DNA of 64,000 bases, from assembly GCA_965195225.1 (NCBI GenBank), contig CBDAFL010000171.1, positions 1-64,000 on the forward strand, in the 5' to 3' direction. The notes beneath the pieces are model-generated. The model made no database searches. It saw only the letters and a list, made by a program, of their open reading frames with translations, and was not told where the DNA came from. The stretch's first letter is position 1; each line of letters opens with the position of its first letter. The stretch comes from JAHIKV01 sp965195225 (GTDB taxonomy: Bacteria; Planctomycetota; Planctomycetia; Pirellulales; Thermoguttaceae). The position numbers and the translations under genes are program-made. Shown here piece after piece: positions 25,571 to 34,422 of the stretch.

Positions 25571-26995
25571 ATGAACGTATCCACCGTTACAATCGGTCGA
25601 TCATACACGCGGATCGTGGTCGAGTGGGTGATGTGCGTGTTGGTGACTGTCCTGTTCGTCGAAACGTGGCTGGCCGAGGGGGTAGTGGCTCCCTGCCGGG
25701 TCGTCGGCGGCTCGATGGCGGAAACCATCCTCGGCGACCATCGGAACGTGGTTTGCGCCGATTGCGGATACCATTTCAACTGCGGCGTGGATCGACTGCC
25801 CAGACGGACGAGGGCCGTTTGTCCCAACTGCGGCTACGCCGAGAACGATCTTCAGACGCCGGTGGACGTTGAAGGCGAGCGGCTGTTGATCGACCGTGCG
25901 GCGTTTTCGCTACGACCGCCGCGGCGATGGGAGGTTGCGGCACTTCGCCAACCGACGCAGGCCGAGAAGATCGTGGTCAAGCGGATCGTCGGATTGCCCG
26001 GCGAGTCGATTGAAGTGCGCGGCGGCGACGTGTACGTCGATGGGCAAATCCAGCGCAAGAGTCTTGGTGAACAACGGGCCTTGGCCGTCCCGGTCCATAC
26101 GGCCGCCTGCCGGCCGACGCTCGAACCGGCGCCCCCGCCGCGTTGGCGGGCGGAGAGCGGAGAGCGTGGCGCCGGCTCGGCCAGTGGCACACGGCGTGGG
26201 TGGGAATTCGCCCAAGGACGTTTCACGCACGCCGCCGGTTCCGAGAATGAGCCGATCGACTGGCTCGAATATCATCATGGACGACGCCGGGCGGACGGAT
26301 TCGTCGAATCGCCGGTCACCGACCTTTACGGTTACAACCAGTCACGGCCGCGGCGCGAAGAAGACGTTCATGCCGTGGCCGACCTGATGCTGTCGTTCCG
26401 ACTGACACGCGAATCGGGCCGGGGGACGTTCCATGTCCGCGCGACCGACGGCGGCGAACGGTTCGAGGCTCTGCTGCGGTTCGACGAAGACCGGATGTGG
26501 TACGAAGTGCTTCGAGGAGAGCGGCCGATCTCCGGTGCCGCCGGCGAGATACCCAATGCGGCCGGCCGGTGGCTGGTCGAGGTATCTCTGATCGACCGGC
26601 AGTTTTTGCTGGCCATCGACGGCCGGACGGTCGTCCGACGGCCTTACGACCGAATGGATTCGCCCCCCACGCCCGTCTCGACCCCGCTGGCGATCGGGAT
26701 TCAAGGATTGGGGGCGTCGGTCGACCGTTTGCGGGTATATCGTGACGTTTACTACACGCGGCCGATTGGTTTGGGGCCGCGGGGCGTGGTGCGGCTCGGA
26801 ATGGGCGAATACTATGTCCTCGGCGACAACAGCCCTGCCTCGGCGGACAGCCGCCACTGGCCCGACGGCGGGGCGGTCGAGGCCAACTTGTTGGTGGGAA
26901 AGCCTTTAGCGGCTATTTCCTCGGTCCAATTCGCCCCGTTGCCCATGTGGCGTTTTAGCGTTCCGAATCCGGCGGGAATCCGGTATATTCGATGA
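25571..26995 (+). CDS. lepB: Signal peptidase I with zinc-ribbon and ConA-like insertions (copy 1)
   Basis: This membrane serine protease removes signal peptides from exported proteins. The 474 aa carry one N-terminal helix (about 16-36), catalytic Ser48 in RVVGGSMAETIL, general-base Lys137 in KIVVKRIVGLPGE, and the C-terminal box YYVLGDNSPASADSRHW (about 414 on). Between Ser and Lys there is a zinc ribbon (CADC 62-65, CPNC 84-87). Between Lys and the GDNS box about 270 residues are inserted, whose second half (DLMLSFRLTRESGRGTFHVR; FLLAIDGRTVVRR) resembles a ConA-like/LamG beta-sandwich. A repeat-derived segment (26166-26191) also lies in the insert. A paralogue follows directly. Confidence 0.85.
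   Translation: MNVSTVTIGRSYTRIVVEWVMCVLVTVLFVETWLAEGVVAPCRVVGGSMAETILGDHRNVVCADCGYHFNCGVDRLPRRTRAVCPNCGYAENDLQTPVDVEGERLLIDRAAFSLRPPRRWEVAALRQPTQAEKIVVKRIVGLPGESIEVRGGDVYVDGQIQRKSLGEQRALAVPVHTAACRPTLEPAPPPRWRAESGERGAGSASGTRRGWEFAQGRFTHAAGSENEPIDWLEYHHGRRRADGFVESPVTDLYGYNQSRPRREEDVHAVADLMLSFRLTRESGRGTFHVRATDGGERFEALLRFDEDRMWYEVLRGERPISGAAGEIPNAAGRWLVEVSLIDRQFLLAIDGRTVVRRPYDRMDSPPTPVSTPLAIGIQGLGASVDRLRVYRDVYYTRPIGLGPRGVVRLGMGEYYVLGDNSPASADSRHWPDGGAVEANLLVGKPLAAISSVQFAPLPMWRFSVPNPAGIRYIR
26166..26191 (+). repeat. Diverged palindromic repeat inside lepB copy 1
   Basis: gtggcgccggctcggccagt and the following ggcaca match the repeat inside top6B (38127-38153, minus strand) at 21 of 26 positions. 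It is translated GAGSASGT in the unconserved part of the insertion. It may be a decayed copy of the element; chance similarity in GC-rich DNA is possible. Confidence 0.4.
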
Positions 26996-27012
26996 TAGAA
27001 CAAGTTAGCAAT

Positions 27013-27066
27013 GTAGGCCGGGTTGCAACCTGGTGATCATTCTTGCCGGGTCACGACCCGGCCTAC
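27013..27066. repeat. Palindrome 'gtaggccgggttgcaac' (copy 1)
   Basis: Arms gtaggccgggttgcaacctgg (27013-27033) and the complementary ccgggtcacgacccggcctac (27046-27066) form an imperfect stem between the two signal peptidase genes. A second copy with arms exchanged lies at 30441-30514, flanking the same gene block. Confidence 0.7.
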
Positions 27067-27091
27067 TACGACCAACTCGAATACTCCCCCC

Positions 27092-28825
27092 ATGACAGCA
27101 CGCAAGTTCCGAGGCAAATCCCGCGTTCCAGCCGCTCCTTCCTCCCGTCAGGAGAAATCGCCGTTGCCCGCCGCGCATGGTTATATTCCCTCCCCGGCTG
27201 CGATCCGCGAGACCGTCGAGTCGGTGGTCATCGCCTTCATACTGGCATTTTTGTTCCGCACGTTCGAGACCGAGGCGTTTGTGATCCCCACCGGCTCAAT
27301 GGCGCCAACTCTAATGGGGCGTCACAAGGACCTGGAATGTCCGCAGTGCGGCTGCCCCTATCAACTCAGCGCCAGCAACGAAGTCACTTCGGAAGGCGCC
27401 TTGATCGTGGACGAAAACGGCAAACCGCTTCGCCCCACCACGGCCGGCACGTGCCCGATGTGTCGCTACACGGACGACGATTTGGCGTCTTCCACCTCGT
27501 ACAGCGGCGATCGGATTCTGGTGGGCAAGCTCATCTACCAGTTCCGCGAACCCCAACGCTGGGACGTGATCGTGTTCAAATTCCCCGGCGACGGTCGGAC
27601 CGATTCCCAGACGAACTTCATCAAGCGGCTGATCGGCTTGCCGGGCGAGACGGTCCGCATCCAGAACGGCGACATCTGGACCCGCCGCGGCGACAAAGCT
27701 GCCAATGACTTTCACATCGAGCGAAAACCGGCGGAAAAACTACTGGCCATGCTGCAACCGGTGTTCGACAACCGGTACATGCCGCCGATCGCGAATCTCG
27801 GTTGGCCCGAACGATGGCGGCCGGACGCCACGCAAGGCGATTGGAGCTGCGACGACTACGTTACGTTCCAAACCGACGGCACGACGGCCGACGAAAACTG
27901 GCTCCGCTACGAGCATCGCGTGCCGTCGTTCCGTCAGTGGCAAAGCTTTGTCGCTAACCGTGGGATCGTGGCGGGAGAAGTCAAGCCTCGATGGATCACC
28001 GATTTCGTGGCCTACGACACCAGCCGCTATCCGGGAGACATTTATCCGTTCTATCCCGAGCCGCCGCCGGACAGTCTAGGCCGCAATTGGGTCGGCGACT
28101 TGGCGCTCTGCTGCACGGTGGACGTGCGGGGGGAGACCGGCGAGTTGGTCTTCGAGCTGCGCAAAGGGGGACGGCGGTTCCAGTGCCGCATCGATGTATC
28201 GACGGGCCAAGCGACCCTCTCGGTCAGCGGGGATGACATGATGCAATTCCGCCCGACGGCGACGACCGCCGTCCGCGGCCCCGGCCGGCACGATATCCGC
28301 TTCAGCAATTGCGACAACCAGATGTTGCTCTGGGTAGACGGCCGACTCGTGTCGTTCGACTCGACGACCGCCTACGACAAAAACTTGGGAAACACTCGGC
28401 CCGACGAGAACGACAATCGCCCGGTCGGAGTGGCCTCGGTTGGCGTACCGGTGGAAATTAGCGGCCTGCGCGTCATGCGCGACATCTATTACATCGCCGA
28501 CAAGGGAACCCCTCCCAATCAGACACACCATGACGTTTTATCCCTGCTCGGACGCGACGGACACTTTCGTGTGCGGGAGCCGTTCGGACTTCAGCCATAC
28601 GTCGAGTTTCCGCTGGAGGCCGACCAGTTCTTCGTCCTCGGCGACAACAGCGCCTACAGCAAGGACGGCCGGCTGTGGGGGACAGGAAATAACTTTGTCC
28701 CCCGCGAATTGCTGATCGGCAAGGCACTGTTTATTTACTGGCCCCATTCGTGGGACCGGATTCCATACGTAAATGTTCCATTCCCGTTCTTTCCAAACTT
28801 CAAGGACATGGGGTTGGTTAGGTAA
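27092..28825 (+). CDS. lepB: Signal peptidase I with zinc-ribbon and ConA-like insertions (copy 2)
   Basis: This 577-aa paralogue of the preceding protein has a basic disordered N-terminus, a membrane helix (about 42-58), and Ser69 in IPTGSMAPTLMGRH. Its zinc ribbon is CPQC (83-86) and CPMC (121-124), the catalytic Lys178 lies in NFIKRLIGLPGE, and the C-terminal box is FFVLGDNSAYSKDGRLWG (about 513 on). The insertion between Lys and GDNS is about 330 residues and contains a predicted beta-sandwich (DLALCCTVDVRGETGELVFE; MLLWVDGRLVSFDS). The Ser is followed by 'MAPTL', as in canonical LepB, so this copy is likely the main housekeeping enzyme. Start ATG at 27092; the longer upstream frame reads through the palindrome. 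Confidence 0.88.
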   Translation: MTARKFRGKSRVPAAPSSRQEKSPLPAAHGYIPSPAAIRETVESVVIAFILAFLFRTFETEAFVIPTGSMAPTLMGRHKDLECPQCGCPYQLSASNEVTSEGALIVDENGKPLRPTTAGTCPMCRYTDDDLASSTSYSGDRILVGKLIYQFREPQRWDVIVFKFPGDGRTDSQTNFIKRLIGLPGETVRIQNGDIWTRRGDKAANDFHIERKPAEKLLAMLQPVFDNRYMPPIANLGWPERWRPDATQGDWSCDDYVTFQTDGTTADENWLRYEHRVPSFRQWQSFVANRGIVAGEVKPRWITDFVAYDTSRYPGDIYPFYPEPPPDSLGRNWVGDLALCCTVDVRGETGELVFELRKGGRRFQCRIDVSTGQATLSVSGDDMMQFRPTATTAVRGPGRHDIRFSNCDNQMLLWVDGRLVSFDSTTAYDKNLGNTRPDENDNRPVGVASVGVPVEISGLRVMRDIYYIADKGTPPNQTHHDVLSLLGRDGHFRVREPFGLQPYVEFPLEADQFFVLGDNSAYSKDGRLWGTGNNFVPRELLIGKALFIYWPHSWDRIPYVNVPFPFFPNFKDMGLVR

Positions 28826-28923
28826 ACGGCGAAGTGTGATCGACGAAATTATTGGTTGCGAAACCGCAAGCGGCTCTAATCCCGAATCCCGAACCCCCAA
28901 CCCCAAATCCCGACTGCTCTGCA

Positions 28924-29661
28924 ATGCTCGAAGCCAAAGGACTGGTGAAAATATACGGTGCCCGTCGCGTGGTCGATGGAGTGGACTTTCGTGTCGACAG
29001 CGGGGAGATCGTGGGCCTGTTGGGGCCTAACGGCGCCGGCAAGACCACCAGCTTCCGGATGACTTGCGGAATGATCGTACCCAACGCCGGCAAGGTCCGG
29101 CTGGACGGCAAGGACATCACCGGCTGGCCGATGTACCGCCGCGCCCGCGACGGCGGGATGGGCTATCTCGCCCAGGAATCGAGTGTCTTCCGCAAACTTT
29201 CTGTCGAGAAGAACCTGCTCTGCGTGATGGAACTGTTGGGTTTTGACCGCAAGGCCCGCACGCGCCGCTGCCGGGAACTGCTCGAACAGTTCGACATTAC
29301 CAAGCTGCGGAAGGCGAAGGCGCTGTCGCTCTCCGGCGGCGAGCGGCGGCGGCTGGAGATCGCCCGCTGCCTGGTCTCAAATCCAAAGATCATCCTGCTG
29401 GACGAGCCGTTCACGGGCATCGATCCGGTCACCATCGCCAGCATCCAGAAGATCATTCGCCGGCTGCGCGAAGAGGGGATCGCCATTCTGATCACCGACC
29501 ATCAGGTCCGCGAAACGCTGCAAATCACCGACCGCAGCTACGTGATCCGCGCCGGCAAAGTGCTTTGCCACGGCCAACCCAACGAGGTGCTGGCCAACGC
29601 CGAGGCCCGCAAACACTACTTCGGCGAAGAGATCGACATCGTACGGAACCCTCCCGCTTAG
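28924..29661 (+). CDS. lptB: ABC transporter ATPase, LptB type
   Basis: This 245-aa ATPase powers lipopolysaccharide extraction and transport when paired with LptFG. Motifs are Walker A GLLGPNGAGKTTSFRM, the LptB-like MGYLAQESSVFRKLSVEKNL, signature LSLSGGERRRLEIARCL, Walker B IILLDEPFTGIDPVT, and the switch His in ILITDHQVRETL. The last-named segment and the Q-loop wording fit LptB better than other ABC ATPases. LptA, LptC, LptF and LptG are not in the window. The start is the ATG at 28924, just downstream of a tandem 'aatcccgaatcccgaaccccc' stretch that forms no conserved protein in the longer frame. A gggtggcagt hairpin terminates it. Confidence 0.88.
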   Translation: MLEAKGLVKIYGARRVVDGVDFRVDSGEIVGLLGPNGAGKTTSFRMTCGMIVPNAGKVRLDGKDITGWPMYRRARDGGMGYLAQESSVFRKLSVEKNLLCVMELLGFDRKARTRRCRELLEQFDITKLRKAKALSLSGGERRRLEIARCLVSNPKIILLDEPFTGIDPVTIASIQKIIRRLREEGIAILITDHQVRETLQITDRSYVIRAGKVLCHGQPNEVLANAEARKHYFGEEIDIVRNPPA

Positions 29662-29730
29662 CGGCCTTGTTGGGGTGGCAGTTGTACTGCCACCCTCCCG
29701 GCAAGCCGCCATGCCGGCAACCGCTAAACA
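29661..29730. terminator. Hairpin downstream of lptB, part of a dispersed repeat
   Basis: The perfect inner stem gggtggcagt-tgt-actgccaccc (29673-29695) lies 11 nt after the lptB stop. Outer sequences (cttagcggcc and gccggcaaccgctaaac) relate it to the palindrome at 61-130. There is no T-run, so termination efficiency is uncertain. Confidence 0.55.
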
Positions 29731-29806
29731 GGCTCGCACCAGCCGCTTTTGTCAAGAGCAATTCCGCCGCGAATTTTCCGAAGTCCAAATTCCGTCAAAG
29801 CGCCCT

Positions 29807-29835
29807 TTGCGCCGATCGCGCGAAGAACGTATAAT
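29807..29835 (+). promoter_or_regulatory. Promoter of the DUF2617 gene
   Basis: TTGCGC (29807-29812), a 17-bp spacer and TATAAT (29830-29835). It lies 65 nt upstream of the GTG start at 29900. Confidence 0.65.
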
Positions 29836-29899
29836 GAGAGACGTCGCATGGATACGGTCGTCCCGTTCAGGGACATTTCGACAACAAGGAGGCGTCGGC

Positions 29900-30439
29900 G
29901 TGCTCACCGTTCGGCCGAAAGTCGCGGAATTGGCTTTTCAATTGTATGGGCGTCCTCTCCATCCGGAGTTGTTCGAGGTCTTCGAGACCTGTACGATCGA
30001 GCGCGGGCGGTACACCGCGAAAATCGACATTACCAGCGCGGGCCACGTGGTCGCGTGGCGCTATGCGGGCATAACGTTGACCGAGGTGGCGGCCTCGGCC
30101 CGCCAGCCGCTGCCAAAAACGCGGCGATTGCTCTCTTACGGCCTGAAAGGGCAACGGGCCGACCGCGTCGAGTGCCGCGGGGGAGTCTCCTACCGGATGA
30201 ACTTCCAACTAGAGCCGACCAACCCCGAGGTCTTTTGGACCTTCCAGCAGGAATTGTCCGCCGCCGGGCAACGGCAAGGCATGTTGCACCACTTCAACTC
30301 CAGCGGCCGCATGCCGCTCGGCGCCTTGAGCTATCTGAACTTCGAGGCCCGCGACCGCAGCCTGTTCGTCCAGGCGTTTCACACCTTCCCAGACGACTAC
30401 GCGGTGGTCAAAAGCGAGTCGCTCTTTAAGTTGCCGTGA
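29900..30439 (+). CDS. DUF2617 family protein
   Basis: This 179-aa protein starts at the GTG at 29900, fixed by the aaggagg site at 29886-29892; the longer frames seen upstream ignore this site and the promoter at 29807. The sequence (LTVRPKVAELAFQLYGRPLH, ITSAGHVVAWRYAG, YRMNFQLEPTNPEVF, PLGALSYLNFEARDRSLFVQ) corresponds to DUF2617, whose function is unknown but which may be related in fold to metal-free beta proteins. It lacks a signal peptide. It is monocistronic, between an lptB terminator and a palindrome. Confidence 0.78.
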   Translation: MLTVRPKVAELAFQLYGRPLHPELFEVFETCTIERGRYTAKIDITSAGHVVAWRYAGITLTEVAASARQPLPKTRRLLSYGLKGQRADRVECRGGVSYRMNFQLEPTNPEVFWTFQQELSAAGQRQGMLHHFNSSGRMPLGALSYLNFEARDRSLFVQAFHTFPDDYAVVKSESLFKLP

Positions 30440-30440
30440 G

Positions 30441-30514
30441 TAGTGGGCCGGGTCGTGACCCAGTGCGTTATGGACGGTAATTGCGCACAATCGCCGGGTT
30501 GCATCTCGGCCTAC
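30441..30514. repeat. Palindrome 'gtaggccgggttgcaac' (copy 2, arms exchanged)
   Basis: tagtgggccgggtcgtgacc (30441 on) and gccgggttgcatctcggcctac (30493-30514) resemble the right and left arms of 27013-27066 in reverse arrangement. The remaining sequence up to the next gene (30515-30686) shows nothing else recognisable. Confidence 0.65.
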
Positions 30515-30686
30515 ACTATGGGGTAGAGAGGGGGAAAGGGGGGGTTGCCGGTCGTTGTTGGATCGGAGACAATCAGATTATTGGCCCACCCAACTCGGAA
30601 ACGATGGATAACCTTTGCTCGTGCCGAGCGGGTTTCGTGTTGATCGTTTTCAGCCATGCCCCCATGCTTCTGCTCAGGAGTTCAGT

Positions 30687-32153
30687 ATGACTAAACGCGT
30701 ATTGTCCTCGGCGCTGTTTATCATCCTGTTTGCGTTTTGTGCGATTTCCCAACAGCCGGCAGCGGCTGATGACGCCCAGAACCTGGGGCTACGCAAGGCG
30801 CTGGACGCCTACATCGACGACCGGTGGCTACCGGAGGACAAAGCAAAGAAGGCCACCGAGGAATTCGTCGAGAAAATCAAAGATGCGGGCTATTCGATCG
30901 AGGACGTCGAGCGGTTGTTGCGGATGGGCCGGGTAAGTTACGGCAACGGAAAAGCCCAGGGCAAGATGGTGAAAGTTCAGTTCAAGGAAAAAGATGGAAA
31001 AGTGAAAAACACACTTCAACTCCCCTTGCTCGAGTTGCAGTGCGAACACGTCGATTACAAGACCTCTTTCTTCCTCTACGTTCCCAAGTCGTACAAGCCC
31101 GCCAGTGCAACGCCCTTGCTGGTGGTCGGCCACGGCGGCAACGGCGCGATGAGCGCCGCATACGCCACCAAGGCGTCGCTCAGCGGTATCATGCTCTGGC
31201 TGCCGATCGTCGAGAAAAAGGGGATGATCCTCGTCGCCCCGCTAAGCGAACGCGGCTGGGGCGCCATCGGAAACTCAATCATCTTATCGTTGATCTCCTG
31301 GACGCAACGCCAATTCAACATTGATCCCGACCGGATATACTTGACGGGCCATTCGATGGGCGGGCACTTGAGCCATCGCAGCGCCATCTTTCTCGGCGAC
31401 CGCTGGGGCGCCGTCTCGCCGATGAGCGGCGGATACGATTACGTCGACGAGAAGCACCCCAAGGCCTCTCGGGGGATGATCAACGTCCCCGGCTACGCCA
31501 CCTTCGGAAAGAAGGAACCGTACGACATCAACAAGTACAACCATAAAATCGACAAGTGGACGACCGAGAACAACTACGACTGGATACACGTCGAAAAACC
31601 GGGCGGGCACGAGATATACAGCGACGAGTTGCCCAAGGTGGCCAACTTCATGCTCGCCCGACCGCGCAATCTCTACCGCGACCGGGTGTATGGATACGCC
31701 AGCACAAGCGTCGTCTACGACAAGCCGGGAAAGAACCCGAAGTGGTCGAAACAGCACACCTGGAACGCCAACCGGCCCATCAAGCGATCCACGGCCCATT
31801 GGCTCCGCATGTACCCACTGCCGCAGAACACGCCGCAGGAGAAGCGTAAACAACGGGTGTGGGCCGAGAACGAAGGCAACAACCATTTCAAGCTGACTTC
31901 GGAGAACGCCCGTCGGGTGAGGCTCTATCTCCATCCGAAAATGGTCGATTTCTCCAAGCCGATCGTGGTGACGGCCAACGGCGCGGCGGTGTTCGACGCG
32001 AAGGTCGAACCGAACCTCGAGACAATGATCGAGTTGGTCCGCGAGTTCGACGACCGCAGCCGGATTTTCCACGCGGCCATCGACGTGGACATTTCGACCG
32101 ACGCCGAAAACTTCCCCGAGCCGCGCGGCACGAGCGTCAAAAACGGCGGGTGA
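30687..32153 (+). CDS. Exported alpha/beta hydrolase (esterase/depolymerase-like)
   Basis: This 488-aa protein has a signal peptide (about residues 1-27, ending QQPAAADD) and a caggag ribosome site 6 nt before the ATG. The hydrolase domain spans about 120-340. It has an oxyanion region LLVVGHGGNGAMSAAY, the nucleophile elbow YLTGHSMGGHLSHRS (GxSxG), and a late His in VEKPGGHEIYSDE. The last about 140 residues form an extra domain (RVRLYLHPKMVDFSKPIVVT), similar in style to C-terminal domains of planctomycete peptidase/esterase proteins. It is predicted to cleave an ester in the periplasm; the substrate is unknown. Confidence 0.78.
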   Translation: MTKRVLSSALFIILFAFCAISQQPAAADDAQNLGLRKALDAYIDDRWLPEDKAKKATEEFVEKIKDAGYSIEDVERLLRMGRVSYGNGKAQGKMVKVQFKEKDGKVKNTLQLPLLELQCEHVDYKTSFFLYVPKSYKPASATPLLVVGHGGNGAMSAAYATKASLSGIMLWLPIVEKKGMILVAPLSERGWGAIGNSIILSLISWTQRQFNIDPDRIYLTGHSMGGHLSHRSAIFLGDRWGAVSPMSGGYDYVDEKHPKASRGMINVPGYATFGKKEPYDINKYNHKIDKWTTENNYDWIHVEKPGGHEIYSDELPKVANFMLARPRNLYRDRVYGYASTSVVYDKPGKNPKWSKQHTWNANRPIKRSTAHWLRMYPLPQNTPQEKRKQRVWAENEGNNHFKLTSENARRVRLYLHPKMVDFSKPIVVTANGAAVFDAKVEPNLETMIELVREFDDRSRIFHAAIDVDISTDAENFPEPRGTSVKNGG

Positions 32154-32214
32154 TGCAGAGAGCGGTTATCGTAACCGTTTTCGTTTGCCCGGCGGACTTG
32201 TCCGCAGTGGGTTA

Positions 32215-32240
32215 GGTGGCAAGGGCATCTTGCCCGTGTT
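32215..32240. repeat. 'ggtggcaagggcatcttgcc' repeat between convergent genes
   Basis: Short stem ggcaag-ggcat-cttgcc followed by cgtgtt. It belongs to the same family as 271-330 and lies just before the convergent stop of top6A. Confidence 0.6.
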
Positions 32241-32251
32241 CCGGCCATCCC

Positions 32252-33361
32252 CTAATCCAGCCAGTCCTTGGCTTTCAACCGCGCGGGCGTATATTGCTCG
32301 GTGACGTAGCTGATATCCTTGCTAACCAAGGCTTCGACCTCCAGCTTGAAACCGTTGTCCAACATCCGCTTGATTTCCTTCTGCCACAGTTTCTTGTGCA
32401 GGAACCACGGATAATTGGCGATCTGCTTGGCCCGTTTGCGGTCCGTTTCGCTAAGTGTGATCTTCACGCTGTCGGATAGTTTGCACTCCTGGAAATCCTT
32501 TGACCGCAAGCCGAGAAACTTAGCGTCGGGAATCGCCATCCGCTGCGATTCGTAGGCCAGATTGATCGAGCCTTGCTTGATCACGCTGTAGATGTAGTAT
32601 CCCCACGGATCGTTGTCCAACAGGCAGTAGACCGGCAGCTTCAGTTCGTCGTGCAGGCGGTGCAGCAGCCGGCGGACTCCGCGCGGTGGCTGGCCGCCGC
32701 CGTGGGTCAATATACACTTGTGCTTGCGCCAAAACTTGTCCTCGTTGAACCGCTGCCAGATGGTGTCTTTTTCGACGTGCAGGATGAACTTGGCCGTGCA
32801 TCGCTTAAACTGAATCACTTCCGGCTCGACGATCGAGGGGATGCCGTATCCGCCGGAGCCCATCCGCGAGCAATCGATTTCGTCGCCCCGGTCGATCAGC
32901 GTGATCTCGCCGATCATGTCGCCCTTCTTCTGCGCGTAGAGATGCAATTCCTCGCGGAGACTGCTCAGCAGCACCTCGCAGTCCTCGATCACCGGGTCGC
33001 ACTCGCCCTGGTCGGCGAATGTCTCTTCCTTGGTCCCTTCGATGGTGTGTTTCAGCAGGTAGTAGAGACCTCGGATGCTGGTGGTTTTGCCCTGTTCGAT
33101 CAGTTGCGTGGCGCCGCTGGCGACCAACATAGTTTGCATGTAGGTCTTTGCCTGCGAGAGGTTGAACAGGTGTCGGCGGTTGGTGTTGCTGCCCATCTCG
33201 ATAAACCGCCGCGTTTTGTTGTAGCGGACGTTCGACAGCGAACGAGTAGGCACGTCGACGTGCGGGTCGCGTTTGCGTCCGGCCGCCTCGGCCACGCCGT
33301 CGGCCAATTCGCGTAGTCGTTTGATGGTTTTCGCGTCGCGGGGGGTCAGTTTTTGAGCCAT
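32252..33361 (-). CDS. top6A: DNA topoisomerase VI subunit A
   Basis: This is the catalytic subunit of the type IIB topoisomerase (Spo11 relative), which cleaves both DNA strands via a tyrosine. The 369-aa length is normal. The 5Y-CAP motif TTSIRGLYYLLKH places the catalytic tyrosine at residue 101. The Toprim domain shows VEKDTIWQRF (Glu196) and LLDNDPWGYYIY (DxD at 248-250). Topoisomerase VI is typical of archaea and plants and patchy in bacteria. The ATG lies 5 bp after the stop of the DUF1016 nuclease gene, so the two are co-transcribed. The partner subunit B is at 36188-38227, two genes upstream. Confidence 0.95.
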   Translation of the reverse strand: MAQKLTPRDAKTIKRLRELADGVAEAAGRKRDPHVDVPTRSLSNVRYNKTRRFIEMGSNTNRRHLFNLSQAKTYMQTMLVASGATQLIEQGKTTSIRGLYYLLKHTIEGTKEETFADQGECDPVIEDCEVLLSSLREELHLYAQKKGDMIGEITLIDRGDEIDCSRMGSGGYGIPSIVEPEVIQFKRCTAKFILHVEKDTIWQRFNEDKFWRKHKCILTHGGGQPPRGVRRLLHRLHDELKLPVYCLLDNDPWGYYIYSVIKQGSINLAYESQRMAIPDAKFLGLRSKDFQECKLSDSVKITLSETDRKRAKQIANYPWFLHKKLWQKEIKRMLDNGFKLEVEALVSKDISYVTEQYTPARLKAKDWLD

Positions 33362-33366
33362 AGTCG

Positions 33367-34422
33367 TCAGTTGTCGGTTATCGGTTTGTCATGCCGGTGA
33401 GTTTCCATTTCAATCGCCAGTCGTTCGCGTTGCAGTTCGTCGGCCAATTCCTTCTCGGTGGGAAGGTAGAGCTTGTAGCGGGAAGCGAAAATCTGTTTGT
33501 TGTCCTCGGGCATTGTGTAGCGCACCACGGCATCATTCTTGTCGGCGCAAAGAACGATCCCGATCGGCGGATTCTCATCCGGGGCCGTTATCTCGCGCTG
33601 ATAGTAGTTGACGTACATCTGCATCTGCCCCAGGTCTTGATGCGTAAGCGTTCCAACCTTCAGATCGATCAATACGAATGAGCGAGTGAGCCGATTGTAG
33701 AATACCAGATCAATCCAGTAGTGCTGACCGTCGAGCGTGATGCGTTGCTGCCGGGCCATGAAGGCAAAGCCCTTGCCCAGTTCCAAGAGAAACTCGCGAA
33801 GCCTGTCAATTAGCCCCTGTTCGAGGTCCGATTCGAGGTATCTCTCGTGTTGAGGAATACCGGCAAACTCCAGGACGTAAGGGTCTTTGACAAGGTCGCT
33901 GGGCTGTTGGATTTCATGGCCCTTTTGGGCCAAGGCCAATACGCCTTCACGGTCCCGGCTCAGGGCCAACCGCTCGAACAGCAGGGAGTGGATTTGCCGC
34001 TCGAGTTCGCGGGTAGACCAGCGGGAACCGATCGCTTCCTGTTCGTAAAAGCTTCGGGCGTCAGGGTTTTCGACTCGCAGAAGGAGGCGGTAGTGGGTCC
34101 AGCTCAATTCTCGACGCACTGCGTCGAGTTTTGGATAGGACAGGTAGAAGGACCGCATGTGCCATAGGTTGCTGCGGTCGAAGCCCTTGCCAAAATCGGC
34201 AAGAAGACGGCGAGCCAGATTTTTGATCACTTCCTGCCCGTAGTCGGCTCGCTGGCCCCCTCGCTGTTCTTCCTCGACAATCGTGCGCCCGACTTCCCAA
34301 TACGCTACGACCATCGCCGAGTTGATGGCTCGGTAGGCGGTTTGACGGGCCTCGGCCAGGATCGACTTGATGCGTTCATACGTCTGATCGAACCCCGGTG
34401 TTGTCGGCAACTGGTCGCTCAT
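33367..34422 (-). CDS. DUF1016 PDDEXK nuclease-family protein (YhcG-like)
   Basis: This 351-aa protein has an N-terminal DUF1016 helical domain (residues about 10-165, with INSAMVVAYWEVGRTIVEEE and SNLWHMRSFYLSYPKLDAVR) and a C-terminal PDDEXK nuclease-like domain. The catalytic pattern is YWIDLVFYNRLTRSFVLIDL followed by KVG, giving D...DxK. YhcG-type proteins are often linked to restriction or mobile DNA loci, but their biochemistry is little known. It is inserted between the two topoisomerase VI subunit genes, with only 5 bp to top6A. Start ATG at 34422; a longer in-frame start at 34464 is not supported. No terminator separates it from top6A. Confidence 0.85.
   Translation of the reverse strand: MSDQLPTTPGFDQTYERIKSILAEARQTAYRAINSAMVVAYWEVGRTIVEEEQRGGQRADYGQEVIKNLARRLLADFGKGFDRSNLWHMRSFYLSYPKLDAVRRELSWTHYRLLLRVENPDARSFYEQEAIGSRWSTRELERQIHSLLFERLALSRDREGVLALAQKGHEIQQPSDLVKDPYVLEFAGIPQHERYLESDLEQGLIDRLREFLLELGKGFAFMARQQRITLDGQHYWIDLVFYNRLTRSFVLIDLKVGTLTHQDLGQMQMYVNYYQREITAPDENPPIGIVLCADKNDAVVRYTMPEDNKQIFASRYKLYLPTEKELADELQRERLAIEMETHRHDKPITDN

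Noticed and set aside
29675..29899. Upstream extension of the DUF2617 frame
   Set aside because: It contains the terminator hairpin of lptB and the promoter at 29807-29835; the start at 29900 has a perfect aaggagg.
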